From contig JAJIRX010000214.1 of assembly GCA_023853785.1 (NCBI GenBank), forward strand, positions 62,001 through 126,000: a stretch of DNA of 64,000 nt. The letters run 5' to 3'. Positions within the stretch are counted from its first letter, which is position 1. Each line of letters opens with the position of its first letter. Positions 11,164 through 24,200 of this stretch are shown here, in pieces. The translations under genes were made by a program, and so were the position numbers. The DNA comes from Psilocybe azurescens. Lineage: Eukaryota > Basidiomycota > Agaricomycetes > Agaricales > Agrocybaceae. The notes beneath the pieces are model-generated. The model saw nothing but the letters and a program-made list of their open reading frames with translations, made no database searches and was not told where the DNA came from.

Positions 11164-11395
11164 CAAATGGCTTACCCCTGTATAGGTTTGAAGTAACAGA
11201 TGTATGTTTCCTTAAGAAAGACTTACTACGATTTCCAGCTGCTGTTTTGATTCTAAATACTTCTATCTCTGTTATAATATTAAGCCCCATGCTCAACTTC
11301 AACGAAGCACATTCAGTGGATGGTATGTTCATGCTTCATTTTTAAGCGCCCATTGTTTACATTTTCTAAAAATTCTGTTCGCTCTGCGTGCAGAG

Positions 11396-13052
11396 ATGAA
11401 TATTACCCTTCTCAATATTGACAACACCTCTCAGGGTGTCAAAGAAGCTTCACGCATGAGATCAAGTACATACCGTGCTTGGAAAAGCAAGAAAGGCATG
11501 TTTTCAAAGTTCATGTCCCATATTAAAAATTTTGTTAAAATCTCAAGACAGTGTCAAAGTCTGAATATGAGGAGTGTCAGGCATAGGTCAAGCTAATGAC
11601 TCAGCCGGCGAGGATGTTGATGGATTATCTGCAGATGATAGATGAGCATATCTCAGCAGTTTCAGAGTCCACTAGCGCACTGTCTAACAGTACCAATGCT
11701 GCTGCAGAGGCTGGCCCCCAACTAAGAGACTTTGTGTAGAAGATTCTGTAAGTTTACAATTTAGCTATCTGAACTGCGTGTGCTCAAATATAACTCTCTT
11801 TCACAGGCTGCAGCTTTGTCTCAGACTTCTGAGTATCCAACCTCTGCCTCTCAACTGTCTGTACCAGTGTCAAATGATTTACTACTTCCTAATGAGTCCC
11901 ATGGAGATAAAGATCCAGTACAGGACGCTACAGTTAGCCCTGTTCATTCAAACAAGGCAAGTATTTTTTTCTTGTATATTCCGCTATCCTCATACCTTCT
12001 TTCACATAGCAAAGTCCAAATATTCCTATTGCACAATCGGACATCATTTTCGATCCAGATCTGCCAAAGGTACTTCTCACAACTCTCTAGTACCATTTGC
12101 ATATCTGATAAATTAGACAGATAGTAGTAGCTGGTGCAGAAAATGTAGAGCGAAAGAAAGTACCAGTCAAAATTCCAAAGATTTGAGAAGAATGATATAT
12201 ACTGAAGTCCATCAATGTGTGGCACCACTTAACAGATCTGCAGAAGAATCATCTTGAACGTTAGTGTTTTATTCTTGAATATTTAATTGCTACCTTACCA
12301 GACCATTCTTATATTTTAACACAAGCAGGTATGGGCCAAAAAGCATTCAAATTGTTTGTTCACAATGACACACATCTTCCTTACCCAGTTAGAGTCTGGG
12401 CCCGACGTAAATCTATCTATATGCCAGAGCTTGCTTCACATAGTCAAAAGCTTGCAATTGTGTGCTTCAAAACACATCCAGGCAATCTTGTCTTCCTTTA
12501 TCACACCCCCCATGATGGTGCTGGAGTAATCAGCGACTTTATGGTTGAAGGATCCAATGGCCAGTTCCTTGTCACTGGGATGCCATACCGCAGGACTGTG
12601 GTTGTCAATAAGTCCATGAAAACAAAAAATGAAGCTGATACAGAGGCTGGTGGGGAGAGTGGTGAGGATGAGAATACTAGTGATGCTGGCATGCAGTCAA
12701 AAAGGTTGATCTCCAGCAAGATGTTCCGATTGCCATGAGTTGTGGGTGTCTACTTGAGGACGTTCTCCTTGACTTCCATGTTTGGAAAACAACCTTTATC
12801 ACCTCCCCATCTATTCATTTCCAGAAAGGTTATGGAGTTGATATTCTCAGTCCTCGTCATCGAACCTTACAATGTGAGGCACTGAGAATGATAGCTGGTA
12901 TGTCTTTGGATAGTGTGTACCACATTGACAGTGATGGAAAGCCACAAAAGGATCAAGATTGGATTGCAGCACTGCGTAAGCAGCGCTCAGCAGTCAAAGT
13001 CTATTTGGGCATAGTTGATAGAAAGTGGGTGTATATACTCTGTCAAATATAA
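11396..13052 (+). pseudogene. Unidentified broken gene
   Basis: Several plus-strand open blocks with coding-like composition. 11396-11596 starts MNITLLNIDNTSQGVKEA. 11780-12120 is serine rich. 12331-12738 reads MGQKAFKLFVHNDTHLPYP ... TPHDGAGVISDFMVEGSNGQ. 12745-13050 reads GYGVDILSPRHRTLQCEA ... ALRKQRSAVKVYLGIVD. A frame change at the AAAAA run near 12700 joins the last two. Gaps at 11.94-12.3 kb could be introns (for example GCAAGT/GTAAGT-like donors). No family recognised. It may have been linked with the 9.3-kb coiled-coil piece before LTR insertions, but that is inference. Confidence 0.35.
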
Positions 13053-13719
13053 GTAGCCCTTGATAGTGTACCCAAGCCTTCACAATATTCAGATTTTTAT
13101 CTTTCTCTTATATGAGTCAATGTAATGGTGGAAATTTTTCAAAGCAATGAAGCGACTGCAGGGAACATGAGTTGTCCTGTAGGCATAGCAGCACACATCT
13201 GGGGCAGCATTACACCATGAATATCTCTCAAAATTGTGTAGAAGTCATCAATGCGGTCAACCGCCCTGCATTCCGTCAAGGTGTGACAAACATCAGATAA
13301 GATACATTCACAATTCCATTCATTTTTTGAGAGTGTTTAACTATTAAGAACTAGTCCCTCACATCTCAGAGTAAATCTGGAGCACACTGTAATGGATGTT
13401 TGTGTCAAAAATCATGCCCAAGCATTTGTTAATAGATACTCACCTTCCAAGACTTGACCCGAGCATAGTCCTGGATGTACTGGTGTCAGCTGGGGCAAAT
13501 TAGCATTGAGTTATGAGCAGTGGCCTGAGCAGGGCTGCGCACCATACCTATATCAATGGGTCCTACAGACAGTATTTACAGGTAAATCCCCATCCCATTT
13601 GGTGCCAGGGAGATTGCTCTACGGCCCAACATACTACAGTGTGTACCCATCATCACCTGTCAAGCAACAGCCATAACGGGCATCATTACGGAGGGCACAG
13701 GTTTTTACCGTGGCAGGGG
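13053..13719. other. Spacer with one satellite-like scrap
   Basis: No gene seen. 13441-13500 (GACTTGACCCGAGCATAG ... GTACTGGTGTCAGCTGGGG) resembles one unit of the 165-bp satellite at 16.34-17.74 kb. Confidence 0.45.
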
Positions 13720-13895
13720 CGCAGGCGGTGGGGGCATGTGGGGGCGTGCAAAACTGGGGCATGCATATCTGCAGATGGGCGTGCAATATTGAAAATTATT
13801 GCTTCTGGGGCGTGCTGGGGCGTGCTGGGGCTGGGACGTGCATATCTGCGAATGGGCGTGTGATGTTGGAAGTATTGCTGCTGGGGTGTGCATGT
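13720..13895 (+). repeat. GGGGCGTGC-rich minisatellite, block 1
   Basis: Irregular repetition of GGGGCGTGC/GGGGCATGC/TGGGCGTGC, mixed with ATATCTGCAGATGGGCGTGC-type longer units (13765-13785 and 13844-13862). GC-rich island in AT-rich surroundings. Confidence 0.8.
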
Positions 13896-15140
13896 ACGTG
13901 CGATAATGTGTTCTAGCTTATGGGCGTTAGAGTACATTTTAGTATATTTCTAAGTTGTACTCGTTAAGGATTGTAGTAGCTAGTTCTTCTTTGCTAATAA
14001 GGGTCTAGGATGTATATTTATCTTGGGTGTCTCACAGGAGCCTGAGATGGTTTGATGAGGAAAGCTTAAAATCATCATATAATGACGGCACTCATCGTGT
14101 TCTGCTTGATATAGGACATGGCTTCTAAAGAATTAGGGACAAAATTTTAAAACATAACCCCGAGCATACGTCAGCCCCTCAGAAGCAACACATGAGGCCT
14201 GGATAGGTGTCGGACGGGATGATGAAGTGCTGAGCGAGGTCATATGTGTGAGGTTGCTTATTTGTCGTGGTCTATCGGCTCAAGAAAAATAATGTAATAA
14301 CCGAAGGGGAGATACAAGGGAGGTGGGCGCGGGTGATGGCTGCCAGATGAACGGCATCAGAGTGTTGTCAGTTGATATGAAAGCAGATTGGTGTACAATT
14401 AATTTAAACTGGACATCAAATATCCAATTTCAAAACTACCGATTGACAGCAACTCAATTGAAAGCGCCGCAATACAATACAATGTACATTATATCGTGTC
14501 CATATAATACGAGGAGAAACAAAGCAGATATAAGGAAAGAAAAGAAAATAGAACCAAAGTGAAAGAAAGAATTGGAAGAACCGGGCAAAGGGCAACTCTC
14601 ATGACTTGGATGTATGATCCTCGAAGAACCTTCCATCAGCCGGACGGACCTTCATTTCCGTGAGATCAAGGAGTGCATGTCGACTGGAATAAGATGTAAT
14701 GTACTGGCTGAGTTTTATGTTCACCATCTATTCGGTATCTGTAAGCTGACTTCATCTTTCGTCGTATCTCCCATACAATCTGACACATGTCTTTAATTTT
14801 CATTCAACCTACCTATGGACAAGTTTGCCAATGATGAAACTGAGCATCATATAGACAACAGGTATGTGAGCTTTGCATCGAAAGCTGAACCGACAGACAA
14901 AATCACATCCAGGAGATTGGTAAGATTGTATTATATGTATAGGATGTATAGGATGTATGCCAGTCAACTGGGACTTTAATCCAGAGAAATATGGATGCCC
15001 TACGGTCTGTCATTATAATATGCACAAGAATGAGATCATGAAAGCTTACCAACTTGACATACAGACTGCGCATTCCAAGAGTCTGGGAAGCATCGTAAGC
15101 ATTGTGAAAGGTTTTGGCGGCATAGATGTTTCTGCCGAGA
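13896..15140. other. No gene recognised
   Basis: Short frames only. 14511-14570 is purine rich (GGAAAGAAAAGAAAATAG). No repeat borders seen. Confidence 0.4.
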
Positions 15141-15270
15141 GGTGAGGCATGCAGGGGCGTGCCGGGGCGTGTATGGGGAGTGCAAATGGGGCGTGCACTG
15201 CATGGGGTGTGAGTGGGGCGTGCACTGGGGTGTGTGGGCGTGCTGGGGCATGCAGCGGGGCATGCATATG
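15141..15270 (+). repeat. GGGGCGTGC-rich minisatellite, block 2
   Basis: At least eight occurrences of GGGGCGTGC or close variants (GGGGCATGC, GGGGTGTG), with the same motif and strand as the block at 13.72 kb. Confidence 0.8.
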
Positions 15271-15764
15271 TCATGCTTATGTGTAGGTGATATTTAAAGG
15301 TTATATGGCTCTAAAAAGGTTAGGATACTTACAATAATATTTAGCAAGTCGTTGAGCACCCGTTTACTCAGAGTTTTTTTACCTTGATTAGAAGATGTCA
15401 ATGACTCATTGCCACTCATGTTCTCCCTTTGGTACTTACCTTGTTTCGACCTCAGTAAAATAAGAAATTCAATCTATATTTGTACTTAGATACTCTTATA
15501 GATATTTTAAGCAGTGGATCATTACATTTAAATGTGCAAAGAGTATCCTGCAGGTTGTGTGGTAGGTTAAACATGGGTCAAGCATACTTACAAGGCAAAT
15601 GTCACGTGTCACTCTGTCACTCTACAAAACCAACTTGATTAAAAAAAACATTCACTGCGCGAATACTCATTGCTGGGGAGATAATTATGACTAAGGAACC
15701 ATGGTTACACCCCAAATGTCTTTTAAATGCGCCAGTACACGATATATAGAGACCTGAATAAGCA
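15271..15764. other. No gene recognised
   Basis: AT-rich sequence between two minisatellite blocks of opposite orientation. It could be the interior of a small element whose ends carry the GGGGCGTGC motif; no TIR was defined. Confidence 0.4.
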
Positions 15765-15822
15765 TGCCCGCACGCCCCATCTTGCACGCCCCAGCACGCC
15801 CCGCACACCCCTGCCACTGCTA
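15765..15822 (-). repeat. GGGGCGTGC-rich minisatellite, block 3 (inverted)
   Basis: GCACGCCCC repeated four times with variants, which is the reverse complement of the motif in blocks 1 and 2. Confidence 0.8.
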
Positions 15823-16339
15823 TTTCCCTTTGCCCCATTAAGGACACTTCAAGCTGATAAACCTTAGTAAATTAGCTGAGAGACCTGTTCTTACAATTAT
15901 TGAATTTACAATTAGTCCTATGTGTTGTTCCTCACCACATGTTATTGGGGCCGGGATACAATCTCACCTCATTGTGCAAGCCTTAAACCAGAGACCATTA
16001 GGACTCTGATGTTGGTAAAGCACTGACTACTCCAGATGCATTATAATGCCCAACATTAGTAGTCTCTGTTCTCTTTTATTTCTTTCTAGTCTTTGCATCT
16101 ACTTCTAAACCGAGGTAGAAATATCTCATGTCAGTAGCTCTGCAACACAGTCAATAAAATGCTAGTTACATCTCAGATACTGGTACAACAGCTGTCAACG
16201 GCTGTTGGTACCTGTTTTAGACATGACCTGACCCATTCCGTTTGAGGATGATAGTTAAGTAAAATGAGACGGACGGCTGTTTAGGTAGCCTGTTTCATGC
16301 ACAACCTTTATGGCCATACCCATAATCCGGACAGTGTGC
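15823..16339. other. No gene recognised
   Basis: Short frames only and no repeat noticed before the satellite block starts at about 16340. Confidence 0.4.
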
Positions 16340-17740
16340 AGCTCTAGGCCTGAGCGCAGTCCTGGGTGTGCTGGCATTGGCTGGGGTTATTCAGTATCAA
16401 AAATTAGCTGCTCACCTCTCACAATGGGTTCCGAGCAATGTGTAACAGATACTTGCTTCAGAGAATTATTTATGAACATTGTATAATGTACACATGTCTT
16501 CAGAGAGGTAGTCTGAGTGTTTTTGAGAGTGCTTGTGTTTAAGAGGTGATTCAGTGTTGATAATTAGATGCTCACACCTCAAAGTCAGTTCCGAGCACTG
16601 TTTAATAGACACTTATTTCAGATATCATGCACTGAGCACTTGCCAATGGATACTTGCTTTCTGAGAGATGACTTTAGCGCAGTCCTGGATGTGCTGGCAT
16701 TGGCTGCGATGATTTGGCATCAAAAATCAGCTGCCCACCTTTCAAAGTACATTCTGAGCAATATGTAACTTACACTTGCCTTCTGAGAGGTAGCCTGAGT
16801 GTTTTTGGGGAGTGCTCACATAAGTCGAAGTGATCCAGCATTGAGATTTAGAAGCTCACATCTCACAGTAAGTTTCCGGCACTGTTTAATAAACACTTAT
16901 TTCAGATATCATGTACAAGCATTTTCTAATGGACACTCGCCTTCTGAGAGGTACTCTGAGTGTTTTTTGGGAGTGCTTACCTTATTTGAGGTAATTCAGC
17001 ATTGATAATTAGATGCTCACACCTTGAAGTAAGTTTTGAGCACTGTTTAATAGACACTTATTCCAGATATTGTATATGGGCATTTTCTAATAGACACATG
17101 TCTTACAAGGGATGGCCTGAGCGCCCAGTCATGGATGTGCTGGCATTATTCGAGGTGATTCAGAGCTGGGAATTAGATGCTCACATCTCACAGTAAGTTC
17201 TGGGCACTGTTTAATAGACACTTATGTCAGATATCATGTACAAGTATTTGCTAATGGACACTTGCCTTCTGAGAGGTGGCCTGAGAAGCGCCAATTATGG
17301 ATGTTCTGGAACCAGCTATGGTGGTTTGAGCATCACATTTCGGATGCTCACTTCTCGATTTAAGTACCGAACCCTATTTAACAGACACCTATTTCAGAAC
17401 ATTTCTTATGAGCATTTATTAATGAATACTTGCCTACCCAGACTTGGCCCAAACGCAGCACTGGATATGCTGGAATTAGTTAGGGTGATTTGAGCATCAA
17501 AATTGAGAAGCTCAAATGCTCGCCTCTCAAATTAAGTTCTGAGTAATGTGTAATGGTCACTTATATGTGAGATCTATGCACAAGGATTGACAAATGGATG
17601 CTGGACTTTTGAGACATGGGCCAAGCTTAGTCTTGGACATGCTGGAATTTGCTGGGGTAGGCTGAGCATTAATAACTTGTTGCTTAACTCTATGAATAAA
17701 CTTTGAGTGCTGTCTGACCAGTGCTAACATTAAAATCAAG
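16340..17740. repeat. Diverged satellite, period about 160-170 bp, about eight copies
   Basis: The landmark GGACACTTGCCTTCTGAGAG or variants recurs near 16650, 16930, 17090, 17260, 17425 and 17595, about 160-170 bp apart. Each unit also carries GTGCTGGCATT, CAGCTGCTCACCTCTCA-like and ACACTTATTTCAGATATCAT segments. Units are heavily diverged. The same family forms a second block at 29660-30300. Confidence 0.85.
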
Positions 17741-18079
17741 CTGCTTTGTGAGAAAATTGGGATGAGAATTGAATTGTAAACACCCAGGTTATAACCCCAC
17801 TATACATATATATTGGCCTCACTTCCGAGTGTTTGTATCATGACTCTGGTCAGTGGAGCATCAAAGTATGTAGACTCAACATAGACTGTCATCAAAACAA
17901 CTGTCTGAGGAGCCAGATGGAATCCCTAAATTCCTGCAAGCAATCATGTAAATTCACATATGGTTTCCAGCATTCGAGTTCAAAGTCCTTGTACAAGTTG
18001 AGTTCCTCAATGGATTTGCTTGAGACAGACTGGTATTCCATGTGGTGAGCAAATACAGTATGTTGTATCAGTTTAAGAG
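17741..18079. other. No gene recognised
   Basis: AT-rich, short frames; possibly upstream copia sequence leading into the RNase H scrap that follows, but unrecognisable. Confidence 0.35.
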
Positions 18080-18282
18080 GCCATGTTGTATGACTTTAAA
18101 TCAGCATAGCATTATACGGGTATTTGAATATTCACTACCATTACCTCCATGAGCAAGTTAAGGATGGCGCCGTTTCCTTATCATATATTCACACCAGCAA
18201 TAATGTTGCTGACATATTTATGATGGGTCTTGATTGTGGGAAATTCACAGGCTTCCACACACTCACCGGTCTCCAGTAGTAA
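18080..18282 (+). pseudogene. Copia polyprotein C-terminal scrap (RNase H tail)
   Basis: One frame reads HYLHEQVKDGAVSLSYIH then TSNNVADIFMMGLDCGKF and ends in a stop after LTGLQ. This matches the end of Ty1/copia polyproteins (HxxREQVxxGxVxLxYIPTxxNxADIFTKxL). Upstream bases 18095-18130 decode to RVFEYSL-like remnants with stops. Only the last ~60 residues remain. It is a different fragment from the copia relic at 31.1-32.3 kb. Confidence 0.65.
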
Positions 18283-19520
18283 TATTTCTATTCCCCATTT
18301 TCCCCAACCTGTTTCATTTTTTCCATATTTTTCTACAACCATTCTACTTTCCATTTTGCCAACATTTTGCTTCTTTATTTTTTTCCTTCTTTCCATCCTG
18401 CCATACAAGGAGGAGTGTTGCAAGTGCACCAGCATGAAAAAGGTGCTTTAGGTGCTGTTTGTCTTTAGTGTCTCCATCACTCCATTATTCATCCACCTTC
18501 TTTATTAAATGTAAACTATAGCCTTTTATTCTATGGGGAGATATATAATACCTCAGTCGCTATTATTCCTGAATGAGGTATGTATCTTCTTTCATATGTA
18601 CCATCTAGCATTGTATAGCTGATGGATTCATAGATATTGTATCTATTCTATAGGTCTACATTTTCTACAGCACCTACCCTCTATATCCTGTGCTAATCCG
18701 GCAATTTCCAGGATCCCTTGGTAGCCATGTGGTTAAATTATACAGCAAGTGATCCAGCTGATATTTGGTTAAGTCTTGGGGGCATAACTGTCCTGGTTTC
18801 CATAAAAACTCACCACCAAATTAATTCTAAGAAGTTTACAGATAAGAATCTTTGACTAAAGAGGGCTATTAAAGCTCTGCAGCACCATCTGCGGGAATCT
18901 GGTGCTCAAATTGTGGCCCATGCCCTTGACCTAGAGGCCAATGACAGAACTATTTTTTTCTGTAGGCCAATTTGGAAAGATCTGACAGTGCTGCTCAAAT
19001 ATGTAACCAAAAATATCTAGAGATTGTTAAGTCACTGGAAACTGTTTCCAGGCAGCCTACACTGTACCATATGATATGGTGCGGTAAATCCACCTCAATG
19101 GCTCATACCCAGGCATTTTTCAGGCTGTCTGGCACACATTCAGTGGCTCCAGAGTGTCTACAGGAAACTGGTAAAGCCTTAATTTTGCAATGAATTGACA
19201 AGCATTGGTGCACATGCCATAATAAATTATGAGTGAGCAACTGGAAAGAACTGGACTGTAAATGCGATTTAAACAAGCCCAGAATCATACAAATCGGACA
19301 GGATTTGAGGGAGATATAATGGATGTAATGATCCAATTTTGTGTATTTGGCCCCGGGCAGGGCAGGAATGAGTGCCTCCCGGTCCCGGTCCCGGGTGTAA
19401 AGCACATGAAAAATATGGACAAAATTCCAATCAAAAAGAGCCTAGAAACAGCCAAAACGGACACAATTTGAGTGATATATGTGGGTTGTAAATTTCCAAT
19501 TTTTTGCTGTATTTAGCCTT
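18283..19520. other. Spacer with no confident gene
   Basis: 18283-18480 is pyrimidine rich and could hold the LTR of the copia scrap. 18840-19000 has a short coding-like piece (RAIKALQHHLRESGAQI) with stops. 19350-19400 holds CCCGGTCCCGGTCCCGGG runs. Nothing firm. Confidence 0.35.
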
Positions 19521-19522
19521 GG

Positions 19523-19566
<44 letters not shown>
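19523..19566 (+). repeat. (CCAGAA)n microsatellite
   Basis: Seven perfect CCAGAA hexamers followed by CCGGGACCGGGA. Confidence 0.95.
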
Positions 19567-19567
<1 letters not shown>

Positions 19568-19739
19568 GGGACCGGGAACACAAGCTACTGCATAGCACAA
19601 AAATAGGCACGGAAATCTGATTCAAACAAACCTATAATCATTAAAAACAGATAAGATTTGAGGAGTATACATAGACTGCAACATTGTACTGGACACAGGC
19701 ATGTAAATAAAATTTGGCACAGGTAATGTAGCATACCAT

Positions 19740-20430
19740 AGGCTCTATCATTGAAAAAGTTGAGACCAGGCCCAGGAATTTTTGAAATGGGCTGGAAATA
19801 TGCCTGGACATATTGCTGGACATGGTAAACTGGGTCAGAAACGTGAATTATCATTGAAAAATGCAGACCACACCTGGGAATATGTCCATATATATATTGG
19901 ATATAGCAAACTGGGTCAGAAATGTGCATTATTATTGAAAACAATTCAAACCAGGTCTGGAAATTTTGAAATGGGCTAGAAATATGTCTGAACAGATGCC
20001 GAACATGGAATTATTAGTTGGGTAGGCATGAAATGTACAAAATGGTTTGTAAAATACCCCAGAAACATGGATTATCATTGAAAAAGACTCATACTGGGTG
20101 TGGTAAGAGGTTAAATATCCTGGCAATATGACCAGGCATGTATCACACACAAAATATGCATGGTGTGATTATCAAAAATTTCAAAGTTTCTAACCTGGTT
20201 TATCATGTCCAGCACTTGTCCAGACATATTCCCGCCCCATTGCAAAAATTCCGGGCCCAGCATGCACTATTTCTCAATGATAATTCATGTTTCCGACCCG
20301 GATTACAATGTCCAGCATTTTCTGGACATATTCCCACCGCGATTGCAAAAATTCCTGGGCTGGGCCCGGCATGCACCTTTTCAATGATAATTCATGTTTC
20401 CGGACATATTTCTGCCCCATTTCACCAAAA
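19740..20430. repeat. Local repeat family present in both orientations
   Basis: Motifs ATCATTGAAAAA, TTTGAAATGGGC, AATATGTCTG/AATATGCCTG, GGACATGGTAAACTGGGTCA and CAGAAACGTG recur in plus orientation between 19747 and 20110. The reverse complements (CATGTTTCCG, GGACATATTCCC, GCAAAAATTCC, TTTCAATGATAATTCATG) recur between 20195 and 20430. Units of about 100 bp, diverged. Confidence 0.75.
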
Positions 20431-20836
20431 GGAATGCCAGTAAGTCAAGGAGGCCGACCCTGTCATCATTGTGGTAGTGACAACCATTGGGATCCTGAAT
20501 GCCAGTATGCTAAAAAGGGAGAGAAAAGAGCTTGTGTCAATATAGTATCTAGTACAGAGGAAGATAACCATGCTCAGCAGGAGTATGATAATCTGTATTA
20601 TAGTCTGATGATGATGATGAGGATGATAATAAACAGGATTTTCAGCATCCCCTTTGAGCATAATTCAAAGTGGAAGCTTCGGAGGATATACCAGTTAAAT
20701 CAATCACATTATTTAAAACTCAAACAGAATTTTTACCAAAAACAGCAGAAGAAGCAGGTGGAAATAGAAGAACACAATGACATCTTGCAAAATATTTTGC
20801 TAGAACATTTAGGGCAGAGACACACAGTGAACTGAC
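20430..20836 (+). pseudogene. Gag zinc-knuckle fragment of an LTR retrotransposon
   Basis: Frame reads MPVSQGGRPCHHCGSDNHWD then PECQYAKKGEKR. C-x2-C-x4-H-x4-C is a CCHC zinc knuckle, the nucleic-acid binding motif of retroelement Gag. It is followed by a short acidic, tyrosine-containing part and a Met-rich run, and stops at 20836. No capsid, protease or LTR found nearby. It is probably a 5'- and 3'-truncated insertion; the family looks different from gypsy A-C, whose knuckle is CYRCGELGHIGRNC. Confidence 0.65.
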
Positions 20837-21280
20837 GAGGAACACAAATGAAACTGAGGAAATCCTAGTACTTCAAAAGCATATAGCATGGCCAGGAGGA
20901 TGTTCATTTTTGGGTTCCAAAGCAACAACAACATAAAGCTTCAGCAAATGTTGGCCTGGAGAAATGAGTGCGGCATTGCCACCAAGGAACCTGTTGGATT
21001 CAATGAGAATGGATTGGCTGCATGCGCTTACATATCCCGCTTGCCTATGCACTGGGGTGAGAGAATTGTGCTTGCCGCAGCTACAGGTCGCACATGATTA
21101 TTTTAGTTATCATTGTATCCAAGCTTTACAAGCTTCCCATGCCATGTGGTGTACACATGTGTATCTTCTCAATATATTGTAAACTTCACATTGAAACAAA
21201 TATTAGGCACAAGGTAACTAAGTAATTTGAAACACAACAGCTATTATACAAAAATAGTATACATAAGTGCATACAAAAAA
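20837..21280. other. No gene recognised
   Basis: 20888-21097 has a short plus-strand frame (MARRMFIFGFQSNNNIK ...) of unknown nature. It is followed by the 3' end of the minus-strand gene at 21281. Confidence 0.35.
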
Positions 21281-24200
21281 CTAGTCACTCAGACCCTGCA
21301 GTTGCGCTCTAAGAGTGTCAATCATATCATCCTGTAACATAGTATCTGCTTCTGCTTTCTGTATACATAGTTCTGCTTCTGTTAATCGCTTTTCTACATC
21401 ATTTTTTCAATCTGTAGCTCAATATTTGAGCGCTTGCTTGCCCGAACAAGATTACTCATGGCTTCACTCATCATGGAATGAACAGTTTCTATCTTGGGGG
21501 CAGCCTCCTTCCGGAATCTTCAAGAAGCAAAGTGTGTGAAAGGTGTGACTGAACTTGAGTGCTGAGCAGCTAAGTATATCCAACAGCCGGTCTTCTCTGA
21601 GACAGCTTCTGCCTGATGTGAATAACATTAAATTTAATTGTGTATAGAAAAGGATGAACCTACCCGACATATAATATCATTAATTAGCCTTCTGTACCTC
21701 AGTGTCACTTTCTTTTGTTCTATAATTGCAGGACATAATGGCTTCAGCCTTGCTATATCTGAAATCCATGATTGATTTACTCGTGGTCGAAAAAAGTGAC
21801 CGGACACCACGTTTGACCACATTTGACCACAACGGCTGGTTCGACTTTCTTTATTTTTCTTGGATGGGAAGATAATATGGAACATAGTATATTATGAAAA
21901 GCTTTTAATATTTGGATGAAATCTTACTGAGAAATGTGGCTATTACTCTTTCTTCACATGAGGGGGGAATTGTCAGAAATTTTATTTAAGACCTAAAATT
22001 TTTACAGTAGCTAGAGGGGGTCAATCTAAGTATGGGATAGCTTAAATCATGAGTATAACTTTTTTGTTGAGGAGATATAAGGCAGGCAACCTGCTTCATA
22101 TTGTGTGAAAACAACAATTATGCAGTACTTTACCATGCCTCACCCATTCCAAATGGAATCCATGGAATCCAACTCAATTCCATGGAATCAGTTGGAATCC
22201 AGTTGGAATCAGACCAATTCCAATTGGATTCCAATTAATGGTTTCAAGTGGAATGAGTCTGGAATCATGGAATGAACTCATTCCAGATTAGTTTATTAAA
22301 GAGATGACTTAGTGAAATTCACCAAGTCCAACTTTAATTCCACATGGAATGGAGTCCAGTTGGATTCCAAATGGAATGTATTACTATCATATAGTAGATT
22401 CATTTAATAATATAATATAATATATTAAAGATTATGTATTACATTATTGTCTACAATATTATATACAAGAGGTTTAGGGCCCGTTCGGCTAGCAATGCTC
22501 CATGGAGCATGTCTGCCAAAATCAAGGCCTAAGCTAAAATTGATGGCTTGAGCCAAATCCAAGCGTTGCCACCTAGCAAGAGCGTTCGGCTGCATCCCAT
22601 CTCGTTTAAGTCTGTGACATCGCTTGCCACATCATTCTGTAATCCTTTCTTTCCCAGTTATCGACATACCTCTTTCAACTTCACTGTTTATCTCTAGCCC
22701 ATTATCCCAACTTACACTTGTTTAATTTCTCAATACTGTTTCTCTATATTATCTGTCAATACAATCCAAAAATCTGATTTAAAGACTGAAAATAAGGCCA
22801 AAACACCATCACTTCAATGTATTTGGACTGATACAGATGATGCTATTTTGGTCAAAATTATTCATTTTATCATCACCAAATCTAATCTAATCGCTGTGAC
22901 CAAGCGTGACTACGCCCAGAAACCGTGGGAGTCTGCCCCTACCAAATGCAAGCTCCATCAGAGCTGGGACCTGCCCGCTTAGGCCTCATGGAGCTTGCTA
23001 GCCAAACAGGCCCTTATTATCATTAAAACATAAAGAAGAAAAGAAAAGAAAAATAAGAAAGTGAGACAGAAAAAGGAAAAATGCAAAAAAAAAAAAGTTA
23101 AAAAAATAAAAAAAGGGGGCAAGGGGATGGTCATATCAGTCATAGCCTGCTGTACGCATTGTTGTGACACCATGCATCATCATTGTTGTGGCTTTGCATG
23201 CCTGTTGTGACTGTCAGTGTCTGTCGTAATTGCAGTAGCAGGCATCATCATGGTCATCAACATGGTGGTCTCAGTTGCAGTTGTTCTCTGTCATATCAGA
23301 TTGGCTGTCACCTGGCTCCAACCAACAAGGTGGTTGGAAGAAAGGGTGGGGCCAGAATAAACAACAGACTGATGTGGCATCAGCTTGTCATATATGTGTT
23401 ATTGATAGCTTATGCTGAGCAATGCCAGGAAAATCAGCTGTGTTGGTATGTATTTAGCTTATTTTTCAAGTGTATAATCAGCTTCATGCCTCAGTTGATT
23501 TATTTCCATTGTGTTTGCTGTTCTCCAATGCCTGACTTCAATTCTCATTGATGTAATTTTTTGTACTAGTATAAAATATAATAAAAATACTAGGACATTA
23601 TTTCACTTGGATTCCACTCTATTCCATTGGAATGGACCTATATTGGACCAAACCAATGCAATATATGGTATTCCAGTGTGGAAGAGTTTATGTTTCCAGG
23701 GAGAGAGACGGATATAGGTGGTCAAAATGGTGAGATTTGTGTAGATAAAATATTGGTAGATTGTTCTTTGTCGCTTGCACGGCTCAATGTTCAAGAAGGC
23801 TCAGGCTCGGCTCAGTTGCTCGTTCGTAGATAAAATCCCGGGAAATTCGATATCGATTACCAGTTTTACAAACATCTATATACAAACACGGAGCGCGCGT
23901 ACTCTTAAGCCTCCGGTTACCACAGCTTATCTGTAATAATGAAATAGGTAGATAGGGGTGGCCGTTTGGAATGATTAAATGAAGTACGTTGTGCGAAAAG
24001 CGGTGGAAAATGTATATACGAGTGTCCGTTTGAAATAAAATAACTGGACGAGCAGTTAAAAGGATAGACCACGGCATGCCAATGGCTTACCGAAGTGTGA
24101 TCGCGCGTGCACAGCTCTGCCTGTCCCAAGGGCATCCCCATCGTAGCCCCTCAACTACGTCCGTGGCACCACAACTCCAGCAGGGGATCATCATGATGGC

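Noticed and set aside
18181..18451. Frames on both strands around TTTTTCC-rich sequence
   Set aside because: Composition-driven; overlaps the end of the copia scrap, which has the better support.
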